The notes beneath the pieces are model-generated. The model saw only the letters and a program-made list of their open reading frames with translations, was not told the origin of the DNA and searched no databases. Source: Rhinopithecus roxellana (Eukaryota; Chordata; Mammalia; Primates; Cercopithecidae). Taken from it: DNA of 64,000 nucleotides. Position numbers and translations under genes: made by a program. The stretch's first letter is position 1. Each line of letters opens with the position of its first letter. Below are positions 1 through 12,000 of this stretch, one piece after another. The DNA is taken from NCBI RefSeq assembly GCF_007565055.1, contig NC_044568.1, positions 40,575,156 through 40,639,155 on the forward strand. Direction: 5' to 3'.

Positions 1-869
1 CATACATAGCAAAGACTTCATATATAAAAAGTGCTTAATAAAAGTTTATTGAATAAATGTATAAACAAATGCTAGAAATTATAAGGGTAATTCTCAGCAT
101 AAATGTTTTTATCAGTTACAGTGGCCCGTCTCATCCCATTACTGCCACAGTAAATACTTTTAGCTTTAGCTTGATCCAAGAATTGGAAAAAAATGTTACA
201 AACTTCATCATTTGTCATAACAATGCATTTTCATAACGGTTTTATAACGCAACACATATTACTAAAAAAATTCCAACTGTCTTGTTGTATCAAATGGCAT
301 TTACTTTTCATCTTTGTAATTTCCTCCACAAGAATTTCAGAGTTCAGGGGGCATTGGATAACATAAGGAACTGACTATTTCATTTTTACTCAAAATTAAA
401 TATTTAATAGATTGCCAAAAGCAAATCCCTATTTATGTTTTCTTATTATTTTTCTCTTTAAAATATTTATTATGGATTTTAAAGGACAGATTTCATTATT
501 GGAAAATGATTATATCGATTTAATTAGATTGTCACCTCAGGGTCCATTCTTTTATACTTAGGAAGTTTGGAACAGAAAAGATCCTGAAAACAGAAAACCA
601 TTGCAACTAGGAACCTGGAAGTGTGCCTATCTATAATTTCATAAAATAGTTCATAATTAATTCTCTTTTATTTACTCTTAGAACTTTTACTTAGCAATCA
701 CACATTAAAGAAACGATTGAAACTCCCTCTGTAGTTGGCTCTAATTTTTTCCCCTCTCTTACTCTTCCCCAAAGTGTATAGCTTTCCCAAACATGTTTTT
801 ACCTTATAAATACATACACAGGTATTTGTAAATAACAGATATTTTTACTTTGTGTGTGGTTTTTTAAAA
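1..869. other. AT-rich single-copy noncoding DNA
   Basis: No open frame of note, no RNA gene and no clear repeat was recognised. The stretch is AT-rich with scattered short A and T runs. Confidence 0.5.
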
Positions 870-1862
870 ACCATATAAATTGTATCATACCAGGATATTG
901 TTCTGTTACTTAGATTTCTTTTTACCCAAATTATGTTGGTGAGATGTATCCACGTTGTGAATGTGGGTAGAGTTTATCCTTTTCAACTTCTAAATAGAGG
1001 GGACAGACAGTGCCAGCTGCCTACCCAATAGTATGCCCCCCCTTTTTTGTTTTACTAAGAGAAACATGGTTTTCAATGCAATCATGTGCCCTGAAAAATT
1101 AGACAATACTTTCCAAGCTTCTTGCAGCTAGATTTAGCTCTCTGGCACAGTCCTAGCTAATGAGATATAAGCAAATTCGGCCGGGGTTTGCTCAGGAGAG
1201 TTCCCAATGGTTCAGTTGCCTCCTCCTCATTTCTTTCCTCTTTACTATTTCCTGCCTAGAATGCGGATTAATTCATGGTGGCAGTGCAGCCATTTTGTAA
1301 CCATTAAGAGAAAGACCTGCCAGCTAGATAGGAGAGAGTGAGATGTAAAGAAGTTTGGGTTCTTGATGACTTTGTAAAGCTCTCCTAACAAGTAGCCTTG
1401 CCTCTGGACTTCATATCAAATCAGAAAAGCAGAATTCACATTTTCTTGACAGGTACAGTCGTTGGTTTTCTTTTTTACTTGCAATCTAATTAATTCCTAA
1501 CTAGTAATATAACCCATTTAATGAGCATGCCATTGTTTATATGTCCACTTATGCCTTTCAATTAGTTATTTTCTTCTTTCCAGCCACAAGCAGATTGCAA
1601 TCAACATTGTTGCACAATGAACTTCTCTGGACACATCTGAGAGTCTCTGAGGGTATAGGAAGATTGTAAGGTTATATTGCTATTCAACTCTGGAAAAGTT
1701 TAAAACACCTAGAAAAGTGGAGGCTCTTGACATTCCCACAGTATGTAAGTTCCTGTTTTCATATTCTTTGCCAACTTTGATAATGTTAAGTCCTGACCAA
1801 TGAAATTTTTGTAAGTTTAGTGGATATAAAATAGAATCTCATTGGTTTTAAAATTCATTAAT
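870..1862 (-). mobile_element. Degraded antisense L1M fragments (about 870-995 and 1480-1862)
   Basis: The text at about 930-965 (GAGATGTATCCACGTTGT) and at 1600-1860 resembles the reverse strand of old mammalian L1 3' regions. The second block keeps the order 'reset by insect-like' motifs seen in better preserved antisense L1M copies elsewhere in this window: an ending near CTGGACACA, then CCTGTTTTCATATTCTTTGCC. Divergence is high and family assignment uncertain. The sense L1 that follows at 1868 lies in the opposite orientation. Confidence 0.4.
1085..1420. repeat. Possible ancient mammalian interspersed repeat, unassigned
   Basis: The stretch includes CTTCTTGCAGCTAGATTTAG, AATGAGATATAAGC, GCAGCCATTTTGTAACCAT and TTCTTGATGACTTTG in an order I recognise from a widely dispersed old mammalian repeat. 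It appears to interrupt the antisense L1M. I could not name the family, so this is an impression from pattern memory. Confidence 0.35.
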
Positions 1863-1867
1863 GTCCT

Positions 1868-3480
1868 ACCAATGGGGGAAAGAGTCCCTGTTCAATAAAT
1901 GCTGCTGGGATAACTGGCTAGTCATATGCAGAAGAATGAAACTGGCCCCCTACCTTTCACCATTTACAAAAATTAACTCAGAATGGATCAAAGACTTAAA
2001 TCTAAGACTTCAAACTATTAACTTCTAGAAGAAAACCTAGGAAATACCATTGTGGAAATTAGCCTTGGCCAGGAATTGATGGCTAAGACCTCAACAGCAA
2101 TCACAACAAAAACAGAAATTGACAAATTGGGACTTAATTAAACTAAAGAGCCACCACACAGCAGGGAAAAAAAAAAAAAAACCTATCAACAGAGTAAACA
2201 AATACCCTTCAGAACAGAAGAAAATATTCACAAACTATACGTCCAACAAAAGTCTACTATCTAGAATCTATAAGGAACTTAAATCAACAAGCAAAAAACA
2301 ACCCCATTAAAAAGTGAGCAAAGGCACTTTGGGAGGCCAAGATGGGTGGATCACGAGGTCAGGAGATCGAGACCATCCTGGCTAACACGGTGAAACCCCG
2401 TCTCTACTAAAAAATACCAAAAAAATAAAAAACTAGCAGGGCGAGGTGGCAGGCGCCTGTAGTCCCAGCTACTGTGGGGGCAGGGGAGGGGGGGCGGCTG
2501 AGGCAGGAGAATGGCGTAAACCCAGGAGGCAGAGCTTGCAGTGAGTCAGGATCCAGCCACTGCACTCCAGCCCAGGCGACAGCGCGAGACTGCGTTTCAA
2601 AAAAAAAAAAAAAAAAAGGTGAGCAAAGGACATGAACATACACTTCTCAAAAGAGGATGTGTAAGTGGCCAACAAACATCAAAAGCTACTCCACGTCACT
2701 AAGCATCAGAGAGATGCAAATCAAAACCACAATGAGATGCCATCCTACACCAGTCAGAATGGCTACTACTAAAAAGTCAAAAAATAGTAGATGTTGATGA
2801 GGCTGTGGAGAAAAGAGAACACTTACACACTGTTGGTGAGAATGTAAATTAATTCAGCCACTGTGGAAAGCAAAGCAGTGTGGCAATTCCTCAAAGAACT
2901 TAGAACGGAACTACCATTCAACCCAGCAATCCTATTAATTGGGCATATAACCAAAGGAAAATACATTGTTCTACCAAAAAGACACATGCACTTATATGTT
3001 TGTTGCAGGTTATTCACAATAGCAAAGACAGAATCAACCCATCAATGGTGAATTAAATAAAGAAAATGTGGTACACATATATCATGAAATACTATGCAGC
3101 CATAAGAAAGAACATTGTCCTTTACAGCAACATGGATACAGCTGGAGGCCATTATCCTAAGCAAATTAATGCAGAAAGAGAAAATCGAATACCACATATT
3201 CTCACTTATAAATAACAGATAAACATTGGATACCCGTGGACACAAAGACAAGAGCAATAGACAGTGGAGACTTAAAAGAGGGCAGAGAGGGAAAGGGACA
3301 GAGCCTGGAAACTATGTATCTACTTGACTAGATACTGGGTAAAAAAAACTATGCTCACTACCTGGGTGATGGGATCAATCAAACCCCAAACCTCAGCATC
3401 ACACAACATACCAATATAACAAACTTGCATGTGTATCCCCTGAATCTAAGATAAAAATAGAAATTAAAAATAAAATAAAA
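1868..3480 (+). mobile_element. 5'-truncated sense L1 (older primate L1), 3' end with A-rich tail, split by an Alu
   Basis: The DNA encodes decayed C-terminal ORF2 starting near AGAGTCCCTGTTCAATAAATG, with stops and frameshifts, and continues through the region where aligned L1s have the Cys-rich domain. It ends in a 3' UTR and the A-rich tail at about 3440-3480. An Alu interrupts it at 2324-2617. Divergence from the younger L1 at 57094 is clearly higher, which fits an L1PB or L1MA age class. Confidence 0.85.
2324..2617 (+). mobile_element. 5'-truncated AluY inside L1
   Basis: The copy starts at the GCACTTTGGGAGG position, lacking roughly the first 35 bases of a full Alu, and ends in a 19-base A run. 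An 11-bp direct repeat GTGAGCAAAGG flanks it (2314-2324 and 2619-2629), so the L1 is the target. GATCCAGCCACTGCACTCC is an Old World monkey type variant. A G-rich stretch at 2474-2494 replaces the usual CTCGGGAGGCT text. Confidence 0.9.
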
Positions 3481-3484
3481 TTCA

Positions 3485-3778
3485 GGCCGGGCACAGTCGC
3501 TTACACCTATAATCCCAGCACTTTGGGAGACCGTGGTAGTCAGATCACCTGAGGCTGGGAGTTCAGAACCAACCTGGCCAACATGGCATCTCTACTAACA
3601 AAAATACAAAAATTAGCTGGGCATGGTGGTACATGCCTGTAGCCCCAGCTACTCAGGAGGATGAGGCATAAAAATCGCTTGAACCCACAAGGCGGAGGTT
3701 GTAGTGATCCGAGATCATGCCACTACAGTCCAGGCTGGACAACAGAGTGAGACTCTGTCTCAAAAAATAAAATAAAAT
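3485..3778 (+). mobile_element. AluS/J inserted in the L1 A-rich tail
   Basis: A full-length Alu from GGCCGGGCACAG to GTCTC plus A-rich tail. AAAATAAAATAAAAT occurs on both sides, so the target was the tail of the preceding L1. Confidence 0.88.
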
Positions 3779-4019
3779 ACTCATTAATTTCTTAGCAAGG
3801 TTGATTTTTTTCATATTAGACTTTCTTGGTTTTTATTGGGCTTTTGACTATTTTTTAAATTAAGTCGTGGAACATTCAACATGAATATATAAGTAGGCCA
3901 GAAGTCACTGCAAATGAAGAAGAAAAATTCAATTCAATAATGGCTTCTTTTTGTTGACTACTTATTACATCCCATTAATGCTAATCTTCATCTTCATTCT
4001 AAAAACTGGAAAGGTAGAA

Positions 4020-4195
4020 ATTACTGTTCCTGTAGTTTTTATTATTTTTATAGATTTTCTTATGCTATAGACATTATTTTGAGGCTTTTTACAGGCACAG
4101 AGAAGTTATTATATGTCCAAAGTCAGATAGCTAGAAAGCAGGGGAGCAGAGATTTTAAACCTAAATCTACTAACTCCAAAGCCTGCATTTTTTTT
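4020..4195 (+). mobile_element. MIR fragment
   Basis: AGGCACAGAGAAGTTATTATATG, read as AGGCACAGAGAAG then a diverged GTCCAAAGTCAGATAGCTAG, matches the MIR core and 3' half in sense orientation. Divergence is high, as expected for an ancient SINE. Confidence 0.7.
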
Positions 4196-5149
4196 ATTAC
4201 ACAATACTGATCATAAGAATTTTTTCTAGTATAAACTGTGGCAGAAAAATTATTAGCTGTGGCAGAGAAACAAACACTAAAACAAGCCTCTTTTAAATTA
4301 TGAGATAAAGAACACAAATAATCATACTGATTTTCAAATGTAGAACTGAAAATTAGACATATTTAAGAAACAACTCTTGGTCACAGAAAATATGAGGTAA
4401 ACAGAAATTCAAAAAAAGATTGACTATCACTAGAGTAATGTCTCATAATTGCTACTTGGACACAACTTTAATTTTAGTAGGTTAAGTGAATGCAAGTGAT
4501 CCATCTTAGTTTTAGAGAAGCAGGTGCTGCTTTTGCTCATGAAATTCTCCTGGCAGATTAATTGAAATTGGCTTGGCTATAAGTACTCTCAGTTGATTTG
4601 GGAACTGGCTCAAGAGTCACGAACAAGAAATAATCATAAACCTCTGAGTACCTAGTTTTCCAGCAGGGTGGCATAGGGATTGATGGATTGAGTTTCATTT
4701 AGCATCTTCATTAATGGTCTGAAAGAGGCAGCAAATAGCTTGTTAATGAAATTCACAAATGGTAATACATGCGACATTGCAAACACTGATAAAGATTGCT
4801 AAATTATCAAAGAAAACTCAAAGAGGAAAGATATCTAGACACAAATGAATAACCTATAATGCAACATGGAAAGCCAGAGTTGAAAAGAGCATGTATGGGG
4901 AGTGGTATTTGGGAAGAAGTTGAGGGGGAATTTTTTTTTTATAATATCAAATGTTTTTATTGTTTACTTATAAATATTTTGTGATTTATATTACCATTTC
5001 TGCTTCCATGAATCATTTGGGAAAAAGTAACTTTTATGATGTCATCTGCTAAGAGGTTTCTTCTTCCAAAGCACCATTTCTAAAAGTGACCCAGGAGTTA
5101 GTGAAAAGTCAATTAAATCTTAGCTTGTAATGTGAAATGGCAGCCAAAA
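4196..5149. other. Single-copy noncoding DNA
   Basis: No gene or clear repeat was recognised. The short open frames here are not supported by any recognisable protein motif. Confidence 0.5.
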
Positions 5150-5350
5150 AGAAATCTCTTTGGCTTACTGCCCTGTGATAGAGCAGAATTTGGAGTCAAT
5201 AAGACAGATCTGAGATTCAAACTCAGGTATCCCATATGATCCAGTTTTTTCACCTCTAAAATGAGAAAAAAAATACCCACCTCAGAGGTCTGCCTTTATG
5301 GCAATGAAATGAGACAGTGTGTGCAAAAAGCAACAGGCACGATGCCTACC
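5150..5350 (+). mobile_element. MIR fragment, 5' portion
   Basis: Text such as TTTGGAGTCAATAAGACAGA, TGAGATTCAAACTC and CACCTCTAAAATGAG follows the order of the MIR 5' and core regions in sense orientation. Confidence 0.6.
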
Positions 5351-5920
5351 ATGACGGGAAGCCCAGCAAATCTTGGCTACATCTGAAATGAAGCAGGCTT
5401 TGATCCATCCCTCCCTCAGGATGGGTTGCTGGACTCAGGAATGAGCACTTTAACTCCCAAAATACGAAGTTAAACCCGAGAAAGCCCCAAGAAGAGAAAC
5501 AGGAAAGGAAGCAGCCAAGCCAAGAGAAAGACAGAAGAACATAATTCAGGTCACTAATTCCAGAAACACACCCGAAGTGCACAAGGCTGAAAATGGAGAG
5601 TAAATTTTTGACATGAACAAGATGAAAGTAAGACTAATGGGGCGAAATTAAGAGAAAAAAAAAAAAAGCTTAAGCTTTAGATCATATAAAAAAATTGTAC
5701 TTGACACTTCTATTAGATATTACAGAATATTCATACAGGGGAATCGTAAGTGAATCATTTCTTAAAGTATTTCAAATTAACTGGATAATGGTTCAAAAAG
5801 TTTATCATCAGGGAAAAAAAAATCTTCCTGACTCCTTTTGGGCTCTAATGCCTTTGACAATAATTCTCATATTACCATGCTCAAAACTATCCAAGCAGCA
5901 GTAAACCGGAAGGACAAGAA
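5351..5920. other. Single-copy noncoding DNA
   Basis: No recognisable gene. It has a 13-base A run near 5658. Open frames on either strand show no known domain. Confidence 0.5.
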
Positions 5921-5931
5921 AGAGTGTGCAC

Positions 5932-6225
5932 TTTTTTTTTTTTTCCTTCGGGACAGGGTCTCGCTCTGTCACCAGGTTGGAGTGCAGTGGCGCGATCTCG
6001 GCTCACTGCAACTTCCACCTCCTGGGTTCAAGAGATTCTCCTGCCTCAGCCTCCTAAGTAGCTGGGACTACAGGCATGTGCCACCACGTTCAGCTAATTT
6101 TTGTATTTTTAGTAGAGATGAGGTTTTCAACATGTTGGCCAGGATGGTCTCGATCCCTGACCTCATGATCTGCCTGCCTTGGCCTCCCAAAGTGCTGGGA
6201 TTACAGGTGAGCCACTGCACCCAGC
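5932..6225 (-). mobile_element. AluS, reverse orientation
   Basis: A T run at the left, then the full reverse Alu to CCCAGC. Imperfect target duplications AGAGTGTGCACTTTT (5921-5935) and AGAATGTGCACTCTT (6226-6240) flank it. Confidence 0.92.
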
Positions 6226-6240
6226 AGAATGTGCACTCTT

Positions 6241-6829
6241 AAAGACAGCATTAACCACCTTTGGAGAACCCCCCTCCCCCTCAACCCACAAAACTTGGGA
6301 GCAATAGTCGCTGCTCATTGAAAGCTGACCATTATGACTGACAGTAAATTGTTACCCCCAAAAAAAATTATCTAAGAAGTTCTAAAACTGTAATAGAATA
6401 ATTGACCCTTTTCTTCAAATGCTTACTGAAACCCCTAATAAGTCATTGGACAGAATTTTCACAGACTTAAGTTTCCTTTCTGTTTATAAATTATTCTTAA
6501 ACATTTTGGTATCTGCTAGTACTCTATATAATGGTATCTGATTTTTTCACATAATTATATACGCCATTATTTCACATTTAATTCACCCAGATTTCATGAG
6601 ATTCTGCAAAATAAATTAGTCCTTTCAGATGCTCCAACCACTTGGCAAATGTGACATCCCCTCAGTACTGGAAAAATCATATTACCCAAGGCAAGCAAGA
6701 GTTTTCTGATGTGGCACAGGTTGGATAGCCAGCAGATTACACGTAAGAGCCAGGAGAAGAAATATCCAAGGGGAAAGGAAGGCTGGCATCTGATTTATGC
6801 ATCAAGATATCATCAAAAAATATACATAT
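6241..6829. other. Single-copy noncoding DNA
   Basis: No gene or repeat recognised. Confidence 0.5.
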
Positions 6830-7760
6830 TGCCCATTATGTGCCACTGTATGAGGTCTTAGCAATTTAACAATGACCAATAAAAACTAAAGTACTACCCT
6901 CAGAGACTTACAGGCTCATGAGGAAGACACTCACAAGGAGACAAATGACTGCAAATGTAATATGTTTTCCAGGAGACAAAAGTATTATAGAAAAGCATGA
7001 AAGGGTTAAGGATGACTTGGAGATGGGAATAGGGGATACAGCTATTTTAGTTTAGGCGGTGAAAGAAGATCTCTTAGTAGATGACATCTAGGGGGAAAAT
7101 CTGAAGGGAGGGAGGAAGCAAATCACATTCCAGGCAGAGAAAAAAGCAAGCATAAAGGCCGTACTCCTGCTTATTTCAGAAGCAGCAAGGTATAGCTAGA
7201 ATGGAGTTACCAGGAACCAGCAGATAGTCTAGGTGGAGGCAGCAAAGGTGACAGAAGTGATAACCAAGCAGAGGTCAAATCACACCAAGCCTTGAAGGCC
7301 ACGGGCAAGGAATAGGACGGCACTAAAGGTTTTTGTTTTTGTTTTTTAAGACCGAGTCTCACTCCATAGCCCAGGCTGGAGTGCAATGGCACAATCTCGG
7401 CTCACTGCAAGCTCCACCTCCCGGGTTCATGCCATTCTCCAGTCTCAGCCTCCCGAGTAGCTGGGACCACAGGCACCCGCCACCACGCCCTGCTAATGTT
7501 TTTGTATTTTTAGTAGAGATAGGGTTTTGCTGTGTTAGCCAGGATGGTCTCGATCTCCTGACCTCGTGATCCGCCCCTCAGTCTCCCAAAGTGCTGGAAT
7601 TACAGGCTTAAGCCACCACGCCCGGCTGGCACTGAAGGTTTTGCAAAAGTGAGTAACAGGATCAGATTAACATTTTTAAAGATCACTCTATCTTCTTTTT
7701 GGAAAATAGATTTTATCGGGTGCAAGGTAAAGGTAAAATGAACAGAGTGGAAATATGGAA
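6830..7760 (+). repeat. Ancient mammalian interspersed repeat, split by an Alu
   Basis: Text such as ATTATGTGCCACTGTATGAG, CATTCCAGGCAGAGAAAAAA, AAGCCTTGAAGGCCA and AACAGGATCAGATTAAC is spaced as in a long, widespread old repeat that also occurs here at about 17580-18300, 28690-29040 and 52560-53405. I cannot assign the family by eye. The Alu at 7331-7626 interrupts it. Confidence 0.5.
7331..7626 (-). mobile_element. AluY, reverse orientation
   Basis: A full-length reverse Alu with T-rich left end and CCCGGC right end. Target duplications GGCACTAAAGGTTTT and GGCACTGAAGGTTTT flank it, inside the ancient repeat. Confidence 0.92.
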
Positions 7761-7823
7761 GTCATTTTACTGGGCCAGGAAAATATGGAAATGAGGACAG
7801 GAGGGATAGAAAGTAGCCTACAG

Positions 7824-8133
7824 AGTGGGCGCGGTTCTCCGGGAAAACACTTGTAATCCCAGCACTCTGGGAGGCCGAGGCAGGCAGATCACTTCAGGTC
7901 AGGAGTTCAAGAGCGGCCTGACCAACACTGTGAGACCCCTGTCTCTAGTAAAAATACAAAAAAATAAAATAAAATTAGGTGAGGTGGCAGGTACCTGTAA
8001 TCCCAGCCACTTGGGAGGCTGAAGCCCAAGAATGGCTTGAATCCAGAGACGCAGAGGCTGCAGTGAGCTGAGATTGCGTCACTGCACTCTAGCTGGGTGA
8101 CAGAGTGAGACTCCATCTCAAAAGGAAAAAAAG
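7824..8133 (+). mobile_element. Alu, sense, altered 5' end
   Basis: A near full-length Alu whose first 25 bases read GGGCGCGGTTCTCCGGG instead of the usual start. Flanks carry AGTAGCCTACAG at left and CTAGCCTATAG at right, a diverged target duplication. It forms an inverted pair with the Alu about 200 bp upstream. Confidence 0.88.
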
Positions 8134-8599
8134 AAGCTAGCCTATAGCCTCAGAAGACATTTTGAAGATAAAGCCAACAGATTTGTTTTTAATGTGTTAG
8201 ATGAGAGGAACGCCAATTAGTTGAGCGAACATGCTACTAAGACACTCTGAAGAGGTGGTTTATAAGTGGGCTGCCTATGCTATCGAAAATAAGCAACGTG
8301 TATATGTTTGTTGTCTCTGGCAGAATGAATGATGGTGATGTATTTTTTGTTCCTTTAGTAAATCCCCTTCACTATCTGGTGTCCATTAACCTCCTGAATC
8401 TTTTTCGGTTGATGTATGTGGGTTTTGGTAAATTCCTGAATCTGTACATCATTTTGGGAAAGTCATCTTTTTTGTCATTCACTCTAAAATGGATCCTTCA
8501 TGTTCCAAACTATGCCTCTCCTTTTCCAAAGTCACCTTACAAACAAAACCCAAGTTTAGCAAACACCAAGTTTATATTACCTATTCCTTGCCCCTGGAC
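8134..8599. other. Single-copy noncoding DNA with one 114-codon open frame
   Basis: An open frame at 8277-8621 (+) encodes 114 residues rich in Leu, Phe and Val. It shows no motif or family I recognise, and low-complexity AT-rich DNA in this window often yields such frames. I do not regard it as a gene. Confidence 0.4.
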
Positions 8600-8875
8600 T
8601 TCAGGGCTTGGTGTGATTTGACCTGTACCTAGTTATCACACCTATCACCTTTGCTGCCTCCACCTAGACTATCTGCAGGTTCCTCGAAACTCCATTCTAG
8701 CTACACTTGCTTTCCTGCTGCTTCCGAAATATGCAGGAGTAGAGCCTTTATGCTTGCTTTTTTCTCTACCAGGAATGTGATATTTTCTGAATCAGGTTTG
8801 CTTCCTCCCTTACTTATTTCATATTTTCCCCCAGATGTCATCTAGTAAGGATTTTCTTTCACCACCTAAACTAAA
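8600..8875 (+). mobile_element. L2 fragment (diverged)
   Basis: CCACCTAGACTATCTGC, TTTTTCTCTACCAGGAATGT, CAGATGTCATCTAGTAAGG and TTTCACCACC follow the L2 3' region order in sense orientation. Confidence 0.5.
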
Positions 8876-9289
8876 TACGGTCAACTTGAGCATATCCTCC
8901 GCACCTTTTCCAAACTATGGGGATTTCAGAGCGCTCCAATCCTGAGTTCTGTTGGAGATTCTTGGTTAATGGGGAAATGGGATCCCATTCTATTCCAAAT
9001 GTTATTCCCGTAACAGGTCATTCTGCTTCTCTTCCCAAGTGCCTTTTTGAGGACTGTCCTCTGTATGTTCGGCATGATAGCCCCACGCTCTGGAACAAGG
9101 GAGACAGTCTTCTTTGGCTTGTTTCCTAGTGATACCTAGAACTTCCTAATCAATCTAAACCAATTAGAAAACTCCAGACACACTTGGTGCTCCTATCTCC
9201 CCTGCACCTGGTAGGTTAAGATGTCACAATGTCATACTATCATACTGATTCTACCTCAGGCCTGACTATGCATCTGTCCCTCTTTATTT
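8876..9289. other. Single-copy noncoding DNA
   Basis: No gene or repeat recognised with confidence. Confidence 0.45.
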
Positions 9290-9302
9290 TCATCATCATA
9301 GC

Positions 9303-9668
9303 TTTTTTTTTTTTTTTTTTTTTTTTCCTGAGGCAGGATCTCATTCTCTTGCCCAGGTTGGAGTGCAGAGGCATGATCACAGCTCACTGCAGCCTCCACC
9401 TCCCAGGCTCAAGTGATCCTCCCACCTCAGCCTCTCGAGTAGCTGAAACCTGAGTAGCTGGTGCCTTCCTCATCAGCATGTAAATCTGTCAGAGCCTTCC
9501 TCACCAGCAAAAGTAGTGCACCACCATGACAGACTAATTTTTTTTTATTTTTTGTAGAGACGAGGTCTTATGTTGCCCAAGCTGGTCTTGAACTCCTGAG
9601 CTCAAGCGATCCTCCCACCTTGGCCTCGCAAAGTGCTAGAAGTACAGGTGTGAGCCACTGCAGCCAGC
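9303..9668 (-). mobile_element. AluJ, reverse, with about 66 bp of extra internal DNA
   Basis: The T run is at 9303-9326 and the element ends at CAGCC near 9668. It is about 366 bp, longer than a normal Alu, because about 66 bp of non-Alu text lies at roughly 9448-9513. Flanks CATCATAGCTTT and CATTGTAGCTTT are a diverged target duplication. Confidence 0.88.
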
Positions 9669-9680
9669 CATTGTAGCTTT

Positions 9681-10430
9681 CATGCCAGCCCTCATCACTT
9701 CTCCCTTCTATTACTGCACAAGACAATTTGGTCTTCTTTCTTTCTCCATGGAGCTGCAGTAATCTTTCTTAAAAACACCAATCTGGTGATTTCCCATTAC
9801 TCAGAGCAGGCTTTCAGACTGCATTTATTAAACTCTAGGAAGCTCCTGCCCATCTCCGCATCCTCCACTGGAGGTGAACACCATTTTCTTTGTTACACAT
9901 TTGTCTTCTGAATGAGACTTTTTCAATAAAAGGTTTCACTGCAAGAGGGAGACAGAAGAATGAGCTTGGAAAACAGTAACTTGGACTGGTCCTAACTCCT
10001 TACCATATATTCAAGCGCCTAATCTCTTATTTCATCCTCCTCTCCAGTGGTTTTCCAATAATGCACACTATAGCCCAGCCATACTGGACTTCCCACACTT
10101 TCTAAAATATGCCATGCCCTCAAATATGGGCAGGCAGATAAGTTATTGTCATGACATTTCATATATTCTCAAAAAATGGCTGCTGTTACGCTCAACTGCT
10201 GTTGCCTCTTCTCACCATATTTATCCCTTCACCATCTCCCTTCATCCTTAAGGGACTCAAATTAAATATCACCTTCTGATGAATTTCTCTTGTATCTCTA
10301 CAGTTTATTTACGTATTTCCTAAACTGTGACATAAGAATATTCAGGAACCCATACTGTCTCTGAGACTATTTATGTGTTTATTTGCCTGATAATCTACAA
10401 ATAAAATTTACCAGTTTTAAAACAGAAGCT
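9681..10430 (+). mobile_element. L2 fragments (diverged)
   Basis: Successive L2-like blocks include AATCTGGTGATTTCCCATTA, TTTCAGACTGCATTTATTAA, CTTCCCACACTTTC and AAATATCACCTTCTGATG, then TACAGTTTATTTACG. The order is that of the L2 3' half in sense orientation, with unmatched DNA between blocks. Confidence 0.5.
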
Positions 10431-11159
10431 TTCTCTTATGTGGATGAGTCTCCATTCAAATAAATTTTCATAGGATAAAGTTCTAGTTTTCTTAAGTGAG
10501 TGTGGTTTCAAATGTAAGTCATAGGCATCTCTGGACATTATTCTGGGGTTCTCAAGTTGTGGTTCCTTTTAAAAAAGTTTGTGCAAACATTTGATATTTG
10601 CTTTTATGTATCTCTTTGTAAATAACAAGCATGTTTTGTTTTAGGTGTTTGATTAAGTGTCTCTCTTATCCAATAGATGACAAAAGAGCCGTCTGCAGTT
10701 GGCAATATGTTAGTTGAGCAACTCCTCCCTGTCTCCATGGCAAAAAAAAAAAAAGGTGAATTTGTAAATGAGTCCTAGGATCCTTTTGAGTTCTCACTGA
10801 TAGGCAGTTTGGGAAAGGCTTTGATTCCAGGATTTCTGACCCTAAAATCTAATTATCCACCATAACGGACCTCATGGATACCTCATGAATGGCCTAAGCA
10901 GTATATTAGCAACATATCAGAGATTTGGAGACAGATGGCATAAAAGAGACAAAACAGCTGGACCTGAGAAACGACGGTTCTGCAGCAATTATGTATGAGA
11001 CATCTGCTCTTCTCTTCACTTAGTGATCACTGTAAAGGCAAGACAATGTCCGTTTCCGCTTCTCAGGTCCTGCCACGTGGCAAGTGGGAACCAGAGATCA
11101 CGCAGACTTGGTGGCAGACCATTAAAGTTTATATGCTCTAAAAGCCTGTATCAGTCAAG
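10431..11159. other. Single-copy noncoding DNA
   Basis: No gene or clear repeat. It has a 13-base A run at about 10743. Confidence 0.5.
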
Positions 11160-11420
11160 GTCCTAATGGGCAACAGATGGCATACTCAAGGTGAGCAACC
11201 TGGGGGAGAAACTAATGAAAGGGAAATTTACTAAAGAGTGAGCAGGGTGATGGAAAACCAGTAAAGGAATGGCAAGGAAAAGAAGTAGATACCAGAATCC
11301 AAAGAAAAACATTAAAGCTGTAAGAGAAAGTTGCCTAGTGGAAGCTGTAGCCACAGAGAGAAAACCAAAGGCAACAGTTAGACTCAGAAGACAGAAACCT
11401 GCCCTAACTCTCTCCGTAAA
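11160..11420 (+). repeat. Possible ancient interspersed repeat, unassigned
   Basis: TCAGTCAAGGTCCTAATGGG, AGATGGCATACTCAAGG, AAAGAGTGAGCAGGGTGATG and GAAGCTGTAGCCACAGAG recall a dispersed old repeat. Family unknown to me. Open frames here on both strands have no known domain. Confidence 0.35.
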
Positions 11421-12000
11421 ATTACCCTCCTGGGTTCTCATTGACTTAATCCAATGGGAAACTAGAAGATAAGCAAACTAATTAATGGAGTCCATTAAAT
11501 AAATACATAGAGCAGTTCCTGGGAAAGGATAAAGAGTAAGTCTGGAGATTCAAATGAAAGCTATCAAAGATCACAAGGAGGTAGGTAGCCCTAGGGGACA
11601 TTTGAATATCAAGTGTTGCTTTCCATGTAACCAGCATGAATCCTGCTGGGACATATCTCCATGTCTTTGGAAATAGGATGAAAAATGATGAGGAGGAGGA
11701 GGAGAAGAAAGAGATGTGGAGAAGATGAAGGAATAAGTAACACAAAAAATGCTACTAATTTTGAAACCCTGTGCATTTAATAACTATTTGTTGAATACAT
11801 CCTAAGTGTTAGATGCTGAGCAAACCACTGAGGACAAGAAGAAAAGACATGGTCTGTATACTTAGGAGCTTCCTGTGTATTGGAGCAATCAGCTCTGTGA
11901 ATTGATCGAGCACAGCATTAGCTACTACACTTATTACAAAAAATTGTAATTCAACTAGCTTCTATGGTTATTTTAGTCATTGTAATTATGATTATTATAG
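11421..12000. other. Single-copy noncoding DNA with a short GAG-rich tract
   Basis: A GAGGAGGAGGAGGAG tract lies at about 11690-11706. The piece around 11780-11890 recalls the start of the ancient repeat described at 6830. No gene seen. Confidence 0.45.

Noticed and set aside
5838..6242. 134-codon open frame on the plus strand
   Set aside because: Its residues (LCHQVGVQW, CLSLLSSWDYRH) are the standard translation of a reverse Alu and its flanks.
8277..8621. 114-codon frame on the plus strand
   Set aside because: No domain, no splice context and no coding signal that I can see. Frames of this length are expected by chance in 64 kb.
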